Assembly: GCA_019358975.1 (NCBI GenBank)
Contig: JAHHIL010000040.1
Span: forward strand, 1 to 53,234
Source: Trichocoleus desertorum ATA4-8-CV12
Lineage (GTDB): Bacteria; Cyanobacteriota; Cyanobacteriia; FACHB-46
Length of the DNA: 53,234 nt
Direction: 5' to 3'
In this document: positions 24,859-34,469 of the stretch, piece by piece
Layout of the letters: each line of letters opens with the position of its first letter
Numbering within the stretch: the stretch's first letter is position 1
Notes under the pieces: model-generated
Told to the model about the DNA's origin: nothing
The model's input: the letters and a program-made list of their open reading frames with translations, nothing else
Database searches by the model: none
Made by a program: the position numbers and the translations under genes

Positions 24859-27800
24859 TTAAGAGCGTTTACGTTTGATTTGGCTAAGTTTTTGTCGCTG
24901 CGTCGCTCGGAAGGCCTGCTCCGCCTGTTGTTGCTGTTGTTGCTCTGTTTCAGATAAAACCTGAGTTAAACGACTCAAGCGGATATCAGGTTGGGCGACC
25001 ACGGTTTCTAGCAAGGTTTGGTAGAGGTTGGTTAAGCGGGTGATGGCGATCGCGTCGAATCGAGCCATTTTGTATTCAAAAAAGCCTTCTAGCCCAGTCG
25101 CGGTTTCGGTGAGATCGAGCTTCAGGTCATGCCGCACCACACCAATTTCCAGGTCAGACAGGGTTAACTGCAATCCGGGCAGCTCAAAGGCGGGCATTGG
25201 CGTATTTTGCAGCACAAACCAAGTTTGGAAGAGCGGAGATTGTCCAAGTTGGCGATCGACTTGGAGTTCTGTCACTAGTCGTTCAAAGGGCAAGTCTTGA
25301 TGGGCATAAGCGCCTAGTGCCGTTTCTCGCACCCGTAGCACCAGTTCTCGGAACGTCGGATCACCCGACAGATCGGTTCGCAGCACCAGCGTATTCACAA
25401 AGAAGCCGATCAAGCCCTCGATTTCCCGGTGATTACGGTTGGCGATCGGAGAACCCACAGATATATCCGTTTGTTGAGTGGCGTAGTGGAGCAAGGCATT
25501 AAACCCAGCCAACAGCGTCATAAATAGAGTGGCATCGATCTCCTGACTCAGCATTTTGAGCGCTGTGGTCACGCTAACTGTGAGTGTGAGGGGATGTCGT
25601 GCCCCTTGGGAAGTGGCTGGTGCTTCTGGCGAGGAATTGGCGATCGCAAACTTCAGCGGGGGTGGAATCTCCTTAAACTGGGCTTTCCAGTAAGCAAGCT
25701 GTGATTCCAGCGCCTCTCCTTGCAACCACTGACGCTGCCAAACTGCGAAGTCTGCATATTGAATTGGGAGTTCTACTAGACTTGGAGCTTGTTCTTGGAC
25801 AAAAGCCGTATACAGATCAGCCAGTTCTTGCAGGAAAACACCGATTGACCAAGCATCGGAAATGATGTGATGCAGGCTCAGCAGCAGAGTATGGTCATCA
25901 TTATTTAGGCGCAGGAGCGTGAATCGGAAGAGTGGTGCTTGGGTGAGGTCAAAGCGTTGCTGAGTTGCCTTCTGGAGGTACTGGTTGAGATCAGCGTTAT
26001 CCTGTTGGCGCAAATCTACCACAGGCAGATTCACCTGAAGCGTTGGCAAGATTACCTGAATCGGCTGTCCCTCCTCAACGACAAACTGTGTCCGTAACAC
26101 CTCATGCCGCTGGACGAGTGCATTCAGACTTTGCTCTAGCGCTACCGTATCAAGCTGTCCTTTGAGCTGAATTGCGCCTGCACAGTTATAGGACAAGTCA
26201 TCGGGGTTTAGTTGATGTAAGAACCAGAGCCGCTGTTGAGCAAAAGAGAGAGGTAAGTTGTCTCGCTTAGCTAATCTTTGTAGAGGCGGAACTGCCGTGG
26301 TTGTACTGCTGGCTTGTTCTACCTGAGCGCTAAATTCTGCAATCGTGGGGTAAGCAAACATTTGCCGCAGGGAGATATCAATCCCCAAAGTCTCCCGAAC
26401 CCGCGAGATTACCTGAGTCGCCAGCAGGGAATGTCCCCCCAATTCAAAGAAATTGTCGTGAATGCCGATGCTCTCCAGCTTCAAGAGTTCCGACCAAATG
26501 CTGGCAAGCTGTTTTTCAATGGCGGTTTGAGGTAGGGCAATTTGGCGCGATCGCACTACTGACTCTTCCGTGGGGTTAGGGAGCTGTTTGCGATCAACCT
26601 TGCCATTAGGCGTTAGCGGAATTGATTCTAAAAGCACAAAGGCACTAGGAATCATGTATTCCGGTAGTCTTGCCTTCAGCCAATTCCGGAGTTGAGAGAT
26701 TAGGTCTAGTGCTGCGACGGTGTGAGGAACGACATAGGCAACCAATTGATCACCACTGCCAGCCAGCTCATCACGCACGATCACCACTTGTTCCCGCACG
26801 TCAGGATACTGATTGAGAGCCGCTTCAATTTCACCCAGTTCAATCCGGAAGCCACGCAGCTTCACCTGATGATCAATCCGCCCTAAGTACTCAATCGCGC
26901 CATCAGGAAGGAATCGCGCCAGATCTCCGCTTCTGTATAGGAGCGAGGAGTGGGAAGTGTTCGCTGAAAGCGTTCCCGCAGGGTGGGGCGAGGGGACTTG
27001 TAAATCGCTTAATGGGTTAGCAATGAATCGTTCGCTTGTGAGTTCTGGACGGTTGAGATAGCCACGAGCCACACCTGCACCACCCACATACATTTCACCA
27101 GGCACGCCGATCGGTACAGGTTGCTGATATTGATTTAGGATATACACCTGGAGGTCTGGAATGGGCTTGCCGATCACACTCTTGTTGGTGTCAGGAGCAG
27201 CCATTGAGACAGAATGATAGGTCACATGCACGGTCGTTTCCGTAATGCCGTACATGTTGACTAGCTGCGGTATTTGGTCGCCATGCCGCTCAAACCAGGG
27301 CTGCAAGCTGGGATAAGACAACGCTTCTCCACCAAAAATTACCAAGCGGAGATTGAGCGCTTCAGATATCCCTAAAGACGCTTCTGCCTGGATCAACTGA
27401 CGGAATGCTGAAGGTGTTTGGTTGAGCACCGTCACCTGTTCTTTGCACAGCAGCTGATAAAAGGCTTCAGGCGATCGCGTGTTCCAGTAAGACACCACAA
27501 CTAACCGCCCACCATAGAGCAAGGCTCCCCAGATTTCCCAAACTGAGAAGTCGAAGGCGTAGGAGTGAAAGAGCGTCCACACATCCTGCTCGTTGAAGTG
27601 ATACCAGGGCTGTGTGGCTGTAAAGAGACGAACCACATGGCGATGGTTGACCAAAACACCTTTTGGTTTACCCGTCGAGCCAGAGGTGTAAATGACATAG
27701 GCGAGATGATCGGCAGTCACTCCGCTCACCAGGTTGTCGAGGTTCTGCTGACTGATCAGGGCGGCATCGCGATCGCAGCAAACGACCGTGGTTCCTGGCA

Positions 27801-29655
27801 CAGATAACTGTTGCTCATGACTTGCCATTGTTATCAGCACAGGCACTTGAGCATCATTGAGCATGAAGGCTAAGCGCTCTGGCGGGTAAGAGGGATCTAA
27901 CGGCACATAAGCTCCCCCCGCTTTAAGGATTGCCAGAATGCCAATGATCATCTCCAGCGATCGCTCTAAACAAATCCCGACTAAAACTTCGGGAGCGACA
28001 CCGAGAGACTGCAAATAGTGGGCCAGGTGGTTAGCACGTTGGTTAAGTTCGCGGTAGGTGAGAGATTGGTCTTCGTAGGTGACGGCGATCTCATTCGGGG
28101 TTCGGGCAACCTGGGCTTCAAACAGCGCTACCAGCGTCGAACTTGACTCTACAGCAAACTCTTGTTCGGTCTGATTCCAGGCAGTGATTTGTTGCCACTC
28201 TGATGAAGTTAAAAGACAGAATTCTGAGAGATGGCGATCGGGATGCGCGACAATCTGCTCCAATAAGTGCTGGAAGTGTCCTGCTAGACGCTCGATAGTG
28301 GCCGACTCAAACAGATCGGTGTTGTAATCGATCGCTCCCACTAAGCCTTGTTCAGTTTCTGAGAGAGCAAAGAACAAATCCAACGTTGCTGTTTGGGTGT
28401 CAATCTCCTCTAGCGGTGTTACGGTTAAACCAGGGAGAGCCAAGGGCGGTGTCGGGGCATTTTGCAAGACAAACTTAACCTGGAACAGCGGAGATCGCCC
28501 CGAAGTCCGATCGGGGTTGAGGTTTTCCACCAAGGTATTGAAAGGGAGATCTTGATGGGCATAAGCGTCTACTGTCACTTGACGCACCCGTGCCAACAGT
28601 TGCCGAAAGGTGGGATTTCCAGAGAGATCGGTTCGCAGCACCAATTGATTCACAAATAGCCCAATCAGCCGTTCGGTTTCGGTGCGATTGCGGTTGGCGA
28701 CATCTGTGCCCACGACCACATCCTCTTGCCCGCTATAGTAGTGCAGTAGCAGGTTAAAAGCGGTGAGGAGCGTCATAAACAATGTCGCGCTTTCTTGCTG
28801 GCTCAGGACTTTGAGCGATCGCGTCAGGGAAGCCGAAAGTTGTACCGGAAGCTTTGCACCGTTAAAAGTCTGGGAGGCTGGGCGTGACTTGTCTGTGGGC
28901 AGATTCAGAATTGGCAAATCCTGTAGCTGCTGCTGCCAGTAAGTGAGTTGAGTCTTAGCCGCCTCACTGGTTTGCCACTGCCGTTGCCACACAGCCACAT
29001 CACCATATTGAATCGGCAATTCGGGCAGAGACGCGGGCAGTTGACGGTTAAACGCCTGATAGAAAGCGGCTAATTCCTCAATGAAGACACCCCGTGACCA
29101 ACCATCGGCAATCAGGTGATGCAGCACGACCAAAAGCACATGCTGAGTTGGATTAATTGTCAGCAAAACCGCCCGCAGCAAGGGGCCATGAGCTAAGTCA
29201 AACGGACGCTGGGATTCTTGGAGCAAAAAGGATGCGATCGCCGATTCTGGGGATTGATCAGGCGTTGGGAAATCGCAGATCTCCCTCAATACCAGTTCGC
29301 AATCTAACATGGGATGAATGACCTGAATCGGCTGCCCCTCTTGCGTGGTGAAGGTGGTTCGCAGACTTTCGTGGCGCTGCATGATGGCGCTGAAACTTTG
29401 CTGGAGGGCGATCGCATTCAGTGCGCCTTCTAAGCGCACCGCAAAGGGCATGTTGTAGAGACAACTATTAGGCTCTAGCTGTTCAAAAAACCAAATCCGT
29501 TCCTGGTCAAACGATAAGGGTAGTGAATTCCCAGATTGCCGACGAGGAATGGTGAGAGCCTGAGATGACTGCTCTTTTTGTTGTTTTAATCGCTGCTCAA
29601 ATAGCTTTCGCTGTTCTGGAGAGAGAGCCGCAATCCGTTTAGCCAGGTCGTTCAT
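24859..29655 (-). CDS. NRPS, C-A-T-C (Thr)
   Basis: 1598 residues. A charged N-terminal helix (1-40), then C1 44-490 with HHLIADG (179-185), A about 508-1027 with code D702 F703 W706 N745 I773 G775 M801 V809 H810 K1019 (DFWNIGMVHK, Thr), T Ser1076, and a second C domain 1133-1570 with HHIISDA (1262-1268) that has no A domain after it in this protein. This last C should condense Thr with the Asp loaded on the separate I-A-T-E protein. The tail ends in a basic helix (QKLSQIKRKRS) that resembles the end of the other C-terminated protein, so it is a plausible docking element. C1 should take the ketide made by the PKS encoded upstream. Residues about 887-904 before LLYRSGD derive from a family C repeat. 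Confidence 0.93.
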   Translation of the reverse strand: MNDLAKRIAALSPEQRKLFEQRLKQQKEQSSQALTIPRRQSGNSLPLSFDQERIWFFEQLEPNSCLYNMPFAVRLEGALNAIALQQSFSAIMQRHESLRTTFTTQEGQPIQVIHPMLDCELVLREICDFPTPDQSPESAIASFLLQESQRPFDLAHGPLLRAVLLTINPTQHVLLVVLHHLIADGWSRGVFIEELAAFYQAFNRQLPASLPELPIQYGDVAVWQRQWQTSEAAKTQLTYWQQQLQDLPILNLPTDKSRPASQTFNGAKLPVQLSASLTRSLKVLSQQESATLFMTLLTAFNLLLHYYSGQEDVVVGTDVANRNRTETERLIGLFVNQLVLRTDLSGNPTFRQLLARVRQVTVDAYAHQDLPFNTLVENLNPDRTSGRSPLFQVKFVLQNAPTPPLALPGLTVTPLEEIDTQTATLDLFFALSETEQGLVGAIDYNTDLFESATIERLAGHFQHLLEQIVAHPDRHLSEFCLLTSSEWQQITAWNQTEQEFAVESSSTLVALFEAQVARTPNEIAVTYEDQSLTYRELNQRANHLAHYLQSLGVAPEVLVGICLERSLEMIIGILAILKAGGAYVPLDPSYPPERLAFMLNDAQVPVLITMASHEQQLSVPGTTVVCCDRDAALISQQNLDNLVSGVTADHLAYVIYTSGSTGKPKGVLVNHRHVVRLFTATQPWYHFNEQDVWTLFHSYAFDFSVWEIWGALLYGGRLVVVSYWNTRSPEAFYQLLCKEQVTVLNQTPSAFRQLIQAEASLGISEALNLRLVIFGGEALSYPSLQPWFERHGDQIPQLVNMYGITETTVHVTYHSVSMAAPDTNKSVIGKPIPDLQVYILNQYQQPVPIGVPGEMYVGGAGVARGYLNRPELTSERFIANPLSDLQVPSPHPAGTLSANTSHSSLLYRSGDLARFLPDGAIEYLGRIDHQVKLRGFRIELGEIEAALNQYPDVREQVVIVRDELAGSGDQLVAYVVPHTVAALDLISQLRNWLKARLPEYMIPSAFVLLESIPLTPNGKVDRKQLPNPTEESVVRSRQIALPQTAIEKQLASIWSELLKLESIGIHDNFFELGGHSLLATQVISRVRETLGIDISLRQMFAYPTIAEFSAQVEQASSTTTAVPPLQRLAKRDNLPLSFAQQRLWFLHQLNPDDLSYNCAGAIQLKGQLDTVALEQSLNALVQRHEVLRTQFVVEEGQPIQVILPTLQVNLPVVDLRQQDNADLNQYLQKATQQRFDLTQAPLFRFTLLRLNNDDHTLLLSLHHIISDAWSIGVFLQELADLYTAFVQEQAPSLVELPIQYADFAVWQRQWLQGEALESQLAYWKAQFKEIPPPLKFAIANSSPEAPATSQGARHPLTLTVSVTTALKMLSQEIDATLFMTLLAGFNALLHYATQQTDISVGSPIANRNHREIEGLIGFFVNTLVLRTDLSGDPTFRELVLRVRETALGAYAHQDLPFERLVTELQVDRQLGQSPLFQTWFVLQNTPMPAFELPGLQLTLSDLEIGVVRHDLKLDLTETATGLEGFFEYKMARFDAIAITRLTNLYQTLLETVVAQPDIRLSRLTQVLSETEQQQQQQAEQAFRATQRQKLSQIKRKRS
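26941..26995. repeat. Family C repeat inside the Thr A domain
   Basis: Shares the core TTCGCTGAAAGCGTTCCCG with the copies at 16241 and 35189. Read as SPHPAGTLSANTSHSS, a different frame from the 16241 copy. Placed between FIANPL and LLYRSGD. Confidence 0.8.
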
Positions 29656-29694
29656 CGTTTCAGCGCCAATTTGCTAACAATTTCAATCCCTCTT

Positions 29695-29765
29695 GTAGGG
29701 GCGAAGCATTCGGTAGAAGCATGCCAGATTCTCCGAAAAATTATTACCGAATGCTTCGCCCTTAC
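29695..29765. repeat. Inverted repeat between the PKS and the C-A-T-C gene
   Basis: Two 21-base arms (29695-29715 and 29745-29765, core GGCGAAGCATTCGGTA) pair with one mismatch around a 29-base loop. It has the look of a non-autonomous intergenic palindrome. It lies in the 165-bp gap 29656-29820 and could act as an attenuator or mRNA-stability element. No promoter stands out in the gap. Confidence 0.75.
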
Positions 29766-29820
29766 GTTTGTAATGTGTGCTCAAAAGAAACTCAAAGCGG
29801 AATATTGCCGCCTCAACCCA

Positions 29821-32800
29821 TTAGCGAGAGGTTTCTAATTGGGATTGAAGCTGTTCGGGAGTGAGGTTTTCGATATCCGCCAAGAGTTGCGCGATCGCCT
29901 CCAAATCCTCATCTTGCGGTTGCTGGGACTCAATCCATTGCGCCAATTCCGCGATCGTCGAAGCCTCGCTCAACAACACTCGCAGGGGCAATTCGACCTG
30001 GAATAAATCTCGCAATCGAGAGACCGCCTGCACAGCTAAGAGAGAATGTCCGCCCAGCTCAAAGAAATTGTCATGAATGCCAATGAGTTCCACCCCCAAG
30101 AGGTCTTGCCAGATATCAGCAATCTGCTGTTCTACGGCATGACGAGGAGCAACATAGGTCGTGTGAGGGAGAAGATGATCGCGCGATCGCCCTTCTGATG
30201 CGGAGGAGACAAACTGATCGATTGAGGGAGATTTTTGTTGCAACACTGCTTGCTGATGCTGCTCCAACACCGCTTGGAGATCTTGGGTGGAGACAATCAC
30301 CTGGGGCAAACCATTTTGAAGAATCCGTTTGAAGACCTCAACGCCTTCCTCAGTGGTTAATCCTTGCTGTAAGCTATCTGCTCGCTGTTGCCGTAATGCC
30401 TCTGGAACCGCTGTATTCACAGCCATTCCCACCTGTTGCCAGATATCCCAATTGATCGCGATCGCTTTGGAACCATATTTGGCAGTCCAATAGGGAGCGA
30501 ACGCATCTAAGAAAGCATTGGCAGCACAGTAATCCGTCTGTCCGAATTCCCCAATGATGCTACTGAGAGAAGAACAGAGGCAGAGGAAATCGAGTGGGAT
30601 ATCCTGCAACACCTCCTCCAAAACCAGCGTACCTTGCACTTTGGGCGCGAGGACAGCGGCTGCGGCTTCAAATGTTTTGAGCTGAGCAATGCCACCTCCG
30701 GCGATTCCTGCGGCATGAATGACTCCGTTCAGCTTGCCAAATCGTTTGAGCGTTTGAGCGATCGCATCTCTCATTTGCTCTCGATTCGTCACATCCGCCG
30801 CAACGACCAAAACTTCTGCACCCAAGGCTTCTAGGTTTTGTAAAGTTTGGGATTCTGCCTGTCCAGAGCGACTCACCAAAACCAGTTTTGCCTGCACCAA
30901 TTCAGCCAGATAACAAGCGAGAGACAAACCAATGCCGCCCAATCCGCCAGTAATCAGATAGACCCCACCAGGTTGTAATTGAATTTGCGGTTCTGATGAA
31001 GACTCCAAGCATAAAGATTGCAAAGATTGCACCCAACGATGACGACCTCGATAAGCAATTTGCTGGAAGGCGTGATCTGAGGTAACGGAGAGCAGTTCTG
31101 ATACGAGTTGTGCCCCCCTAGCCCCCCTTTCTGGTATGCCCGCTAGGGCTATATTTTGGGGGGAACAAGAAGTGTTGCTTGTATGTGAGTCAATATCGAT
31201 ATGGCAGCAAGTCAGGTTAGGCTGTTCTCTAGGCAGTACTCGGCAAAATCCTAAACTAGTGGCTGCGGCTGGATCAAGCGCTTCCTGCCCTGTAATGTCA
31301 TACAAATCTTGCGTGAGTAAGGTCAGATGAATCCGATCGTTGGAATTCTGTTGAGCCAGGTACAGCAGACTATAGAATCCCAAAGCTTGCTTCTCTTCAG
31401 GCGATCGCTTTTCTTCTAGATTCCAGCAATGAACGATCGCCGTTGGCTGCTGAGGGATTGCCTGAAATAGCGTTTGATAGTCTTCTGGAGCTTGGGGATT
31501 AATGCTGTAGGTGCGATCATCTTGCTGGATGAAGCGATCGCCAATCATGACGCTGGTCACTGTATGCCCCGCTTGTTCTAGCTGAGTGGCAAGATCAGAC
31601 CCAACACCGGATGAATCGGCAAAAATCAGATACCGCTGGGCAGTGGCGATCGCAGGTGCTACTAAGGGAGCTTGTTGCCAAGAAGGAACGTAGAACCAGT
31701 CGCTCACCTTTGGCTTTTTACCTAATGTAGGTGTGGGGGACGCTGGAGTAGAATTTACCTGCTTGCTGGGAGGATCGATCCAATAACGTTGACGCTCAAA
31801 CGGATAAGTGGGCAATGGTAAACGTCGCCGTTGCTCGTCGGCATAGAACCCCGACCAGTCAATTTCCACCCCTGCTAACCACAGCCGCCCCAAGATATTG
31901 AGCAAGAAAGAGACATCTGATTCGGTATCCTTTTGAGCATCCTTAGGGTGACGCAAAGAGGTGAGGATAACCTGACCACTGGCCTGAGATTGATGCTGAC
32001 GAATCAGGGTGCTGAGCGTCCGACCAGGGCCGACTTCTAGCAAAATGCAGTTGGGCTCTTGCAGCAGTTGGCTCACGCCTACCGAAAAGCGTACCGTTTG
32101 CCGCAAATGCTGGACCCAATAATCAGGACTGGTTGCTTCTGCTGCGGTCATCCAGGTGCCTGTCAGGTTCGACAATAACCGTCGGGTGGGAGGTTGTAAC
32201 TTTACCTGGCTCACTGCGACCCGGAAGGATGCCAGAATCGGTTCCATCATGGCCGAGTGGAACGCGTGGGAGGTATGCAACAGACGGCATTCTATGTTTT
32301 TGGCAGTCAGGCGATCGCGCAACTCTTCAATTGCAGCCGTAGCACCTGACACCACACAGAGATTCAGGGCATTGATAGCTGCTAAGGAGAGATCATCATT
32401 CAGCCAGGGTTTGATCTGTGCTTCGGATAGTGAAACTGCCAGCATCGAACCCGTGGGTAGGGATTGCATTAGCTGACCCCGTTTTGCCACTAGTTTGAGC
32501 GCATCCTCAAACGAGAACACACCTGCCAAACAAGCGGCCACATATTCGCCCACGCTATGCCCAGTCAAGGCTTGCGGCTGCACTCCCCATGACATCCAAA
32601 GTTGAGCCAGGGCATATTCCACTAAGAACAGTGCAGGTTGAGCGATCGCGGTCTGTTGCAGTTGTTCAGGCTCAGCATTAGGTGCATAGAGGAGATCTCG
32701 CAGATCCAATCCCAACATGGGTTTTAACAGCTCAGAACCGCGATCGATCCACTCTCGAAAAACAGATTCGCTTTGATAGAGATCCCGTCCCATGCCGACA

Positions 32801-34422
32801 TACTGCGCTCCCTGTCCGGGAAACAAGAAGTTGATGGAGCGGCTTTGCGGCGCTTCTACATGGGTGAGGATCTGTTTGGGATTTTGCGATCGCAAGATTT
32901 GCATGGCTTCAGCGTTGTTATTCCGACAAACCACCATGCGCCGATGATTAAATCGCTGCCGCCCCACTTGTAGGGTATAGGCAACATCTGCCAAATTCTG
33001 ATTGGGATGCTGGGCTAAATGATCGCTCAAACGAGTTGTTGCCGCCTCTAAAGCAGACTCAGTTTTGGCAGACAACAGCAGCAGTTGCCAGGGACGAGAA
33101 CTACCGGATGATGGGATTTTTGGTGCTTCTTCTAGTACTGCGTGAGCATTCGTGCCACCAATCCCAAAAGAACTCACGCCTGCCCGTCTTGGAGAAGGGG
33201 TTTGCCAATCTGTGAGTTGAGTATTCACATAGAATGGGCTGTTGGCAAAATCAATTTGTGGGTTCGGTTGCTCAAAATGCAAGCTGGGCGGAATTTGTTG
33301 GTGATGGAGAGCCAACGTCGTTTTGATCAGACTGGTCACACCCGCCGCCGCATCTAAATGTCCGATATTGGTTTTGACCGAACCGATCGCACAGAACTGT
33401 TTTTTCTGAGTTTGGCTCCGGAAGGCTTGCGTCAGCGCACTAATTTCAATCGGATCGCCTAATGCGGTGCCCGTACCATGCGTTTCAATGTAGCTAATTG
33501 TCTCCGGTTCAATCTCGGCTACGGCTAGGGCTTCCGCGATCGCCTCAGCTTGTCCTTCCACGCTAGGAGCCGTATACCCCACTTTCACCGCACCATCATT
33601 GTTGATTGCAGTGCCTTTAATCACGGCATAGATCATGTCTCGATCGGCGATCGCATCTTCCAATCGTTTCAGCACCACGACACCAACCCCATTTCCTGCC
33701 ACGGTTCCCGCTGCTTGGGCATCAAAGGCCCGACAGTGACCATCGGGTGAAAGAATCCCTCCTGTTTGGTGTAGATATCCGGTGCCATGAGGCACAGAAA
33801 CCGTCACGCCACCTGCCAAAGCCATGTCGCACTGGTAGCTGAGCAAACTCTGACAAGCAAGGTTAGTCGCGACCAGAGAGGTAGAGCAAGCGGTTTGGAT
33901 ATCAAGGCTCGGCCCCTTCAAGTTGAGCTTGTAAGAAACCCGCGTGGTGAGATGATCCTTTTCATTCCCGATCACGGTTTGATAGCCGTAGGTTTGATCT
34001 AACAGATGTGGATGTCCCGCTAGATTAAAGACCAAATAGCTATCCCAACCGACACCTGCATAGACGCCAATCCGTCCGTCATAACGTTGGGGATCATATC
34101 CAGCGTGTTCTAATCCTTCCCAGGCACATTCCAAAAACAAGCGCTGTTGGGGGTCTAAGGTCTCCGCTTCCCGTGGGCTGTAGCCAAAGAAGGTGGCATC
34201 AAATTGATCAATGCCCTCTAAAACAGCGCCCGCTTTCACATAGTTGGGATGCTGTAAAAGATCGGGATCAACTCCCGCAGCCAACAATTCTTCATCACTA
34301 AACCAGGCGATCGCTTCGACGCCGTTTTGCAAGTTGTGCCAGAATTCTTGGATGTTTTTTGCACCCGGAAACCGACCCGTCATGCCGATAATGGCGATTC
34401 CATCTAGTGAGTTGGTCGTCAT
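29821..34422 (-). CDS. Type I PKS module, KS-AT-KR-ACP
   Basis: 1533 residues. KS about 6-430 with Cys179 (TACSTS), His315 (ETHGTG) and His355 (TNIGHL). AT about 530-840 with GHSVGE (Ser623) and HAFHS (719-723), the malonyl-CoA pattern. KR about 910-1335: NADPH-binding TGGLGGIG near 1158-1165, SSLSSIIG and Y1298. No DH or ER. ACP Ser1460 in GGHS. A C-terminal acidic helix (about 1503-1533) is a docking candidate. Acting on the aminoacyl chain from the FAAL-NRPS, it should add a reduced two-carbon unit, giving a gamma-amino-beta-hydroxy (statine-like) residue. A family A repeat peptide (SPQNIALAGIPERGARGA, 1087-1104) is inserted between the structural and catalytic parts of the KR. The start is ATG with only a weak ribosome-binding site. 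Confidence 0.93.
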   Translation of the reverse strand: MTTNSLDGIAIIGMTGRFPGAKNIQEFWHNLQNGVEAIAWFSDEELLAAGVDPDLLQHPNYVKAGAVLEGIDQFDATFFGYSPREAETLDPQQRLFLECAWEGLEHAGYDPQRYDGRIGVYAGVGWDSYLVFNLAGHPHLLDQTYGYQTVIGNEKDHLTTRVSYKLNLKGPSLDIQTACSTSLVATNLACQSLLSYQCDMALAGGVTVSVPHGTGYLHQTGGILSPDGHCRAFDAQAAGTVAGNGVGVVVLKRLEDAIADRDMIYAVIKGTAINNDGAVKVGYTAPSVEGQAEAIAEALAVAEIEPETISYIETHGTGTALGDPIEISALTQAFRSQTQKKQFCAIGSVKTNIGHLDAAAGVTSLIKTTLALHHQQIPPSLHFEQPNPQIDFANSPFYVNTQLTDWQTPSPRRAGVSSFGIGGTNAHAVLEEAPKIPSSGSSRPWQLLLLSAKTESALEAATTRLSDHLAQHPNQNLADVAYTLQVGRQRFNHRRMVVCRNNNAEAMQILRSQNPKQILTHVEAPQSRSINFLFPGQGAQYVGMGRDLYQSESVFREWIDRGSELLKPMLGLDLRDLLYAPNAEPEQLQQTAIAQPALFLVEYALAQLWMSWGVQPQALTGHSVGEYVAACLAGVFSFEDALKLVAKRGQLMQSLPTGSMLAVSLSEAQIKPWLNDDLSLAAINALNLCVVSGATAAIEELRDRLTAKNIECRLLHTSHAFHSAMMEPILASFRVAVSQVKLQPPTRRLLSNLTGTWMTAAEATSPDYWVQHLRQTVRFSVGVSQLLQEPNCILLEVGPGRTLSTLIRQHQSQASGQVILTSLRHPKDAQKDTESDVSFLLNILGRLWLAGVEIDWSGFYADEQRRRLPLPTYPFERQRYWIDPPSKQVNSTPASPTPTLGKKPKVSDWFYVPSWQQAPLVAPAIATAQRYLIFADSSGVGSDLATQLEQAGHTVTSVMIGDRFIQQDDRTYSINPQAPEDYQTLFQAIPQQPTAIVHCWNLEEKRSPEEKQALGFYSLLYLAQQNSNDRIHLTLLTQDLYDITGQEALDPAAATSLGFCRVLPREQPNLTCCHIDIDSHTSNTSCSPQNIALAGIPERGARGAQLVSELLSVTSDHAFQQIAYRGRHRWVQSLQSLCLESSSEPQIQLQPGGVYLITGGLGGIGLSLACYLAELVQAKLVLVSRSGQAESQTLQNLEALGAEVLVVAADVTNREQMRDAIAQTLKRFGKLNGVIHAAGIAGGGIAQLKTFEAAAAVLAPKVQGTLVLEEVLQDIPLDFLCLCSSLSSIIGEFGQTDYCAANAFLDAFAPYWTAKYGSKAIAINWDIWQQVGMAVNTAVPEALRQQRADSLQQGLTTEEGVEVFKRILQNGLPQVIVSTQDLQAVLEQHQQAVLQQKSPSIDQFVSSASEGRSRDHLLPHTTYVAPRHAVEQQIADIWQDLLGVELIGIHDNFFELGGHSLLAVQAVSRLRDLFQVELPLRVLLSEASTIAELAQWIESQQPQDEDLEAIAQLLADIENLTPEQLQSQLETSR
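31113..31163. repeat. Family A repeat inside the PKS ketoreductase region
   Basis: Same orientation and nearly the same sequence as the 4680, 21735 and 39464 copies; encodes SPQNIALAGIPERGARGA. This shows that the element is not confined to adenylating domains. Confidence 0.8.
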
Positions 34423-34469
34423 GAGTTTGGTTCTCTACGATGAATGAAGGTTAGAGGCGTAGGGAGAAG

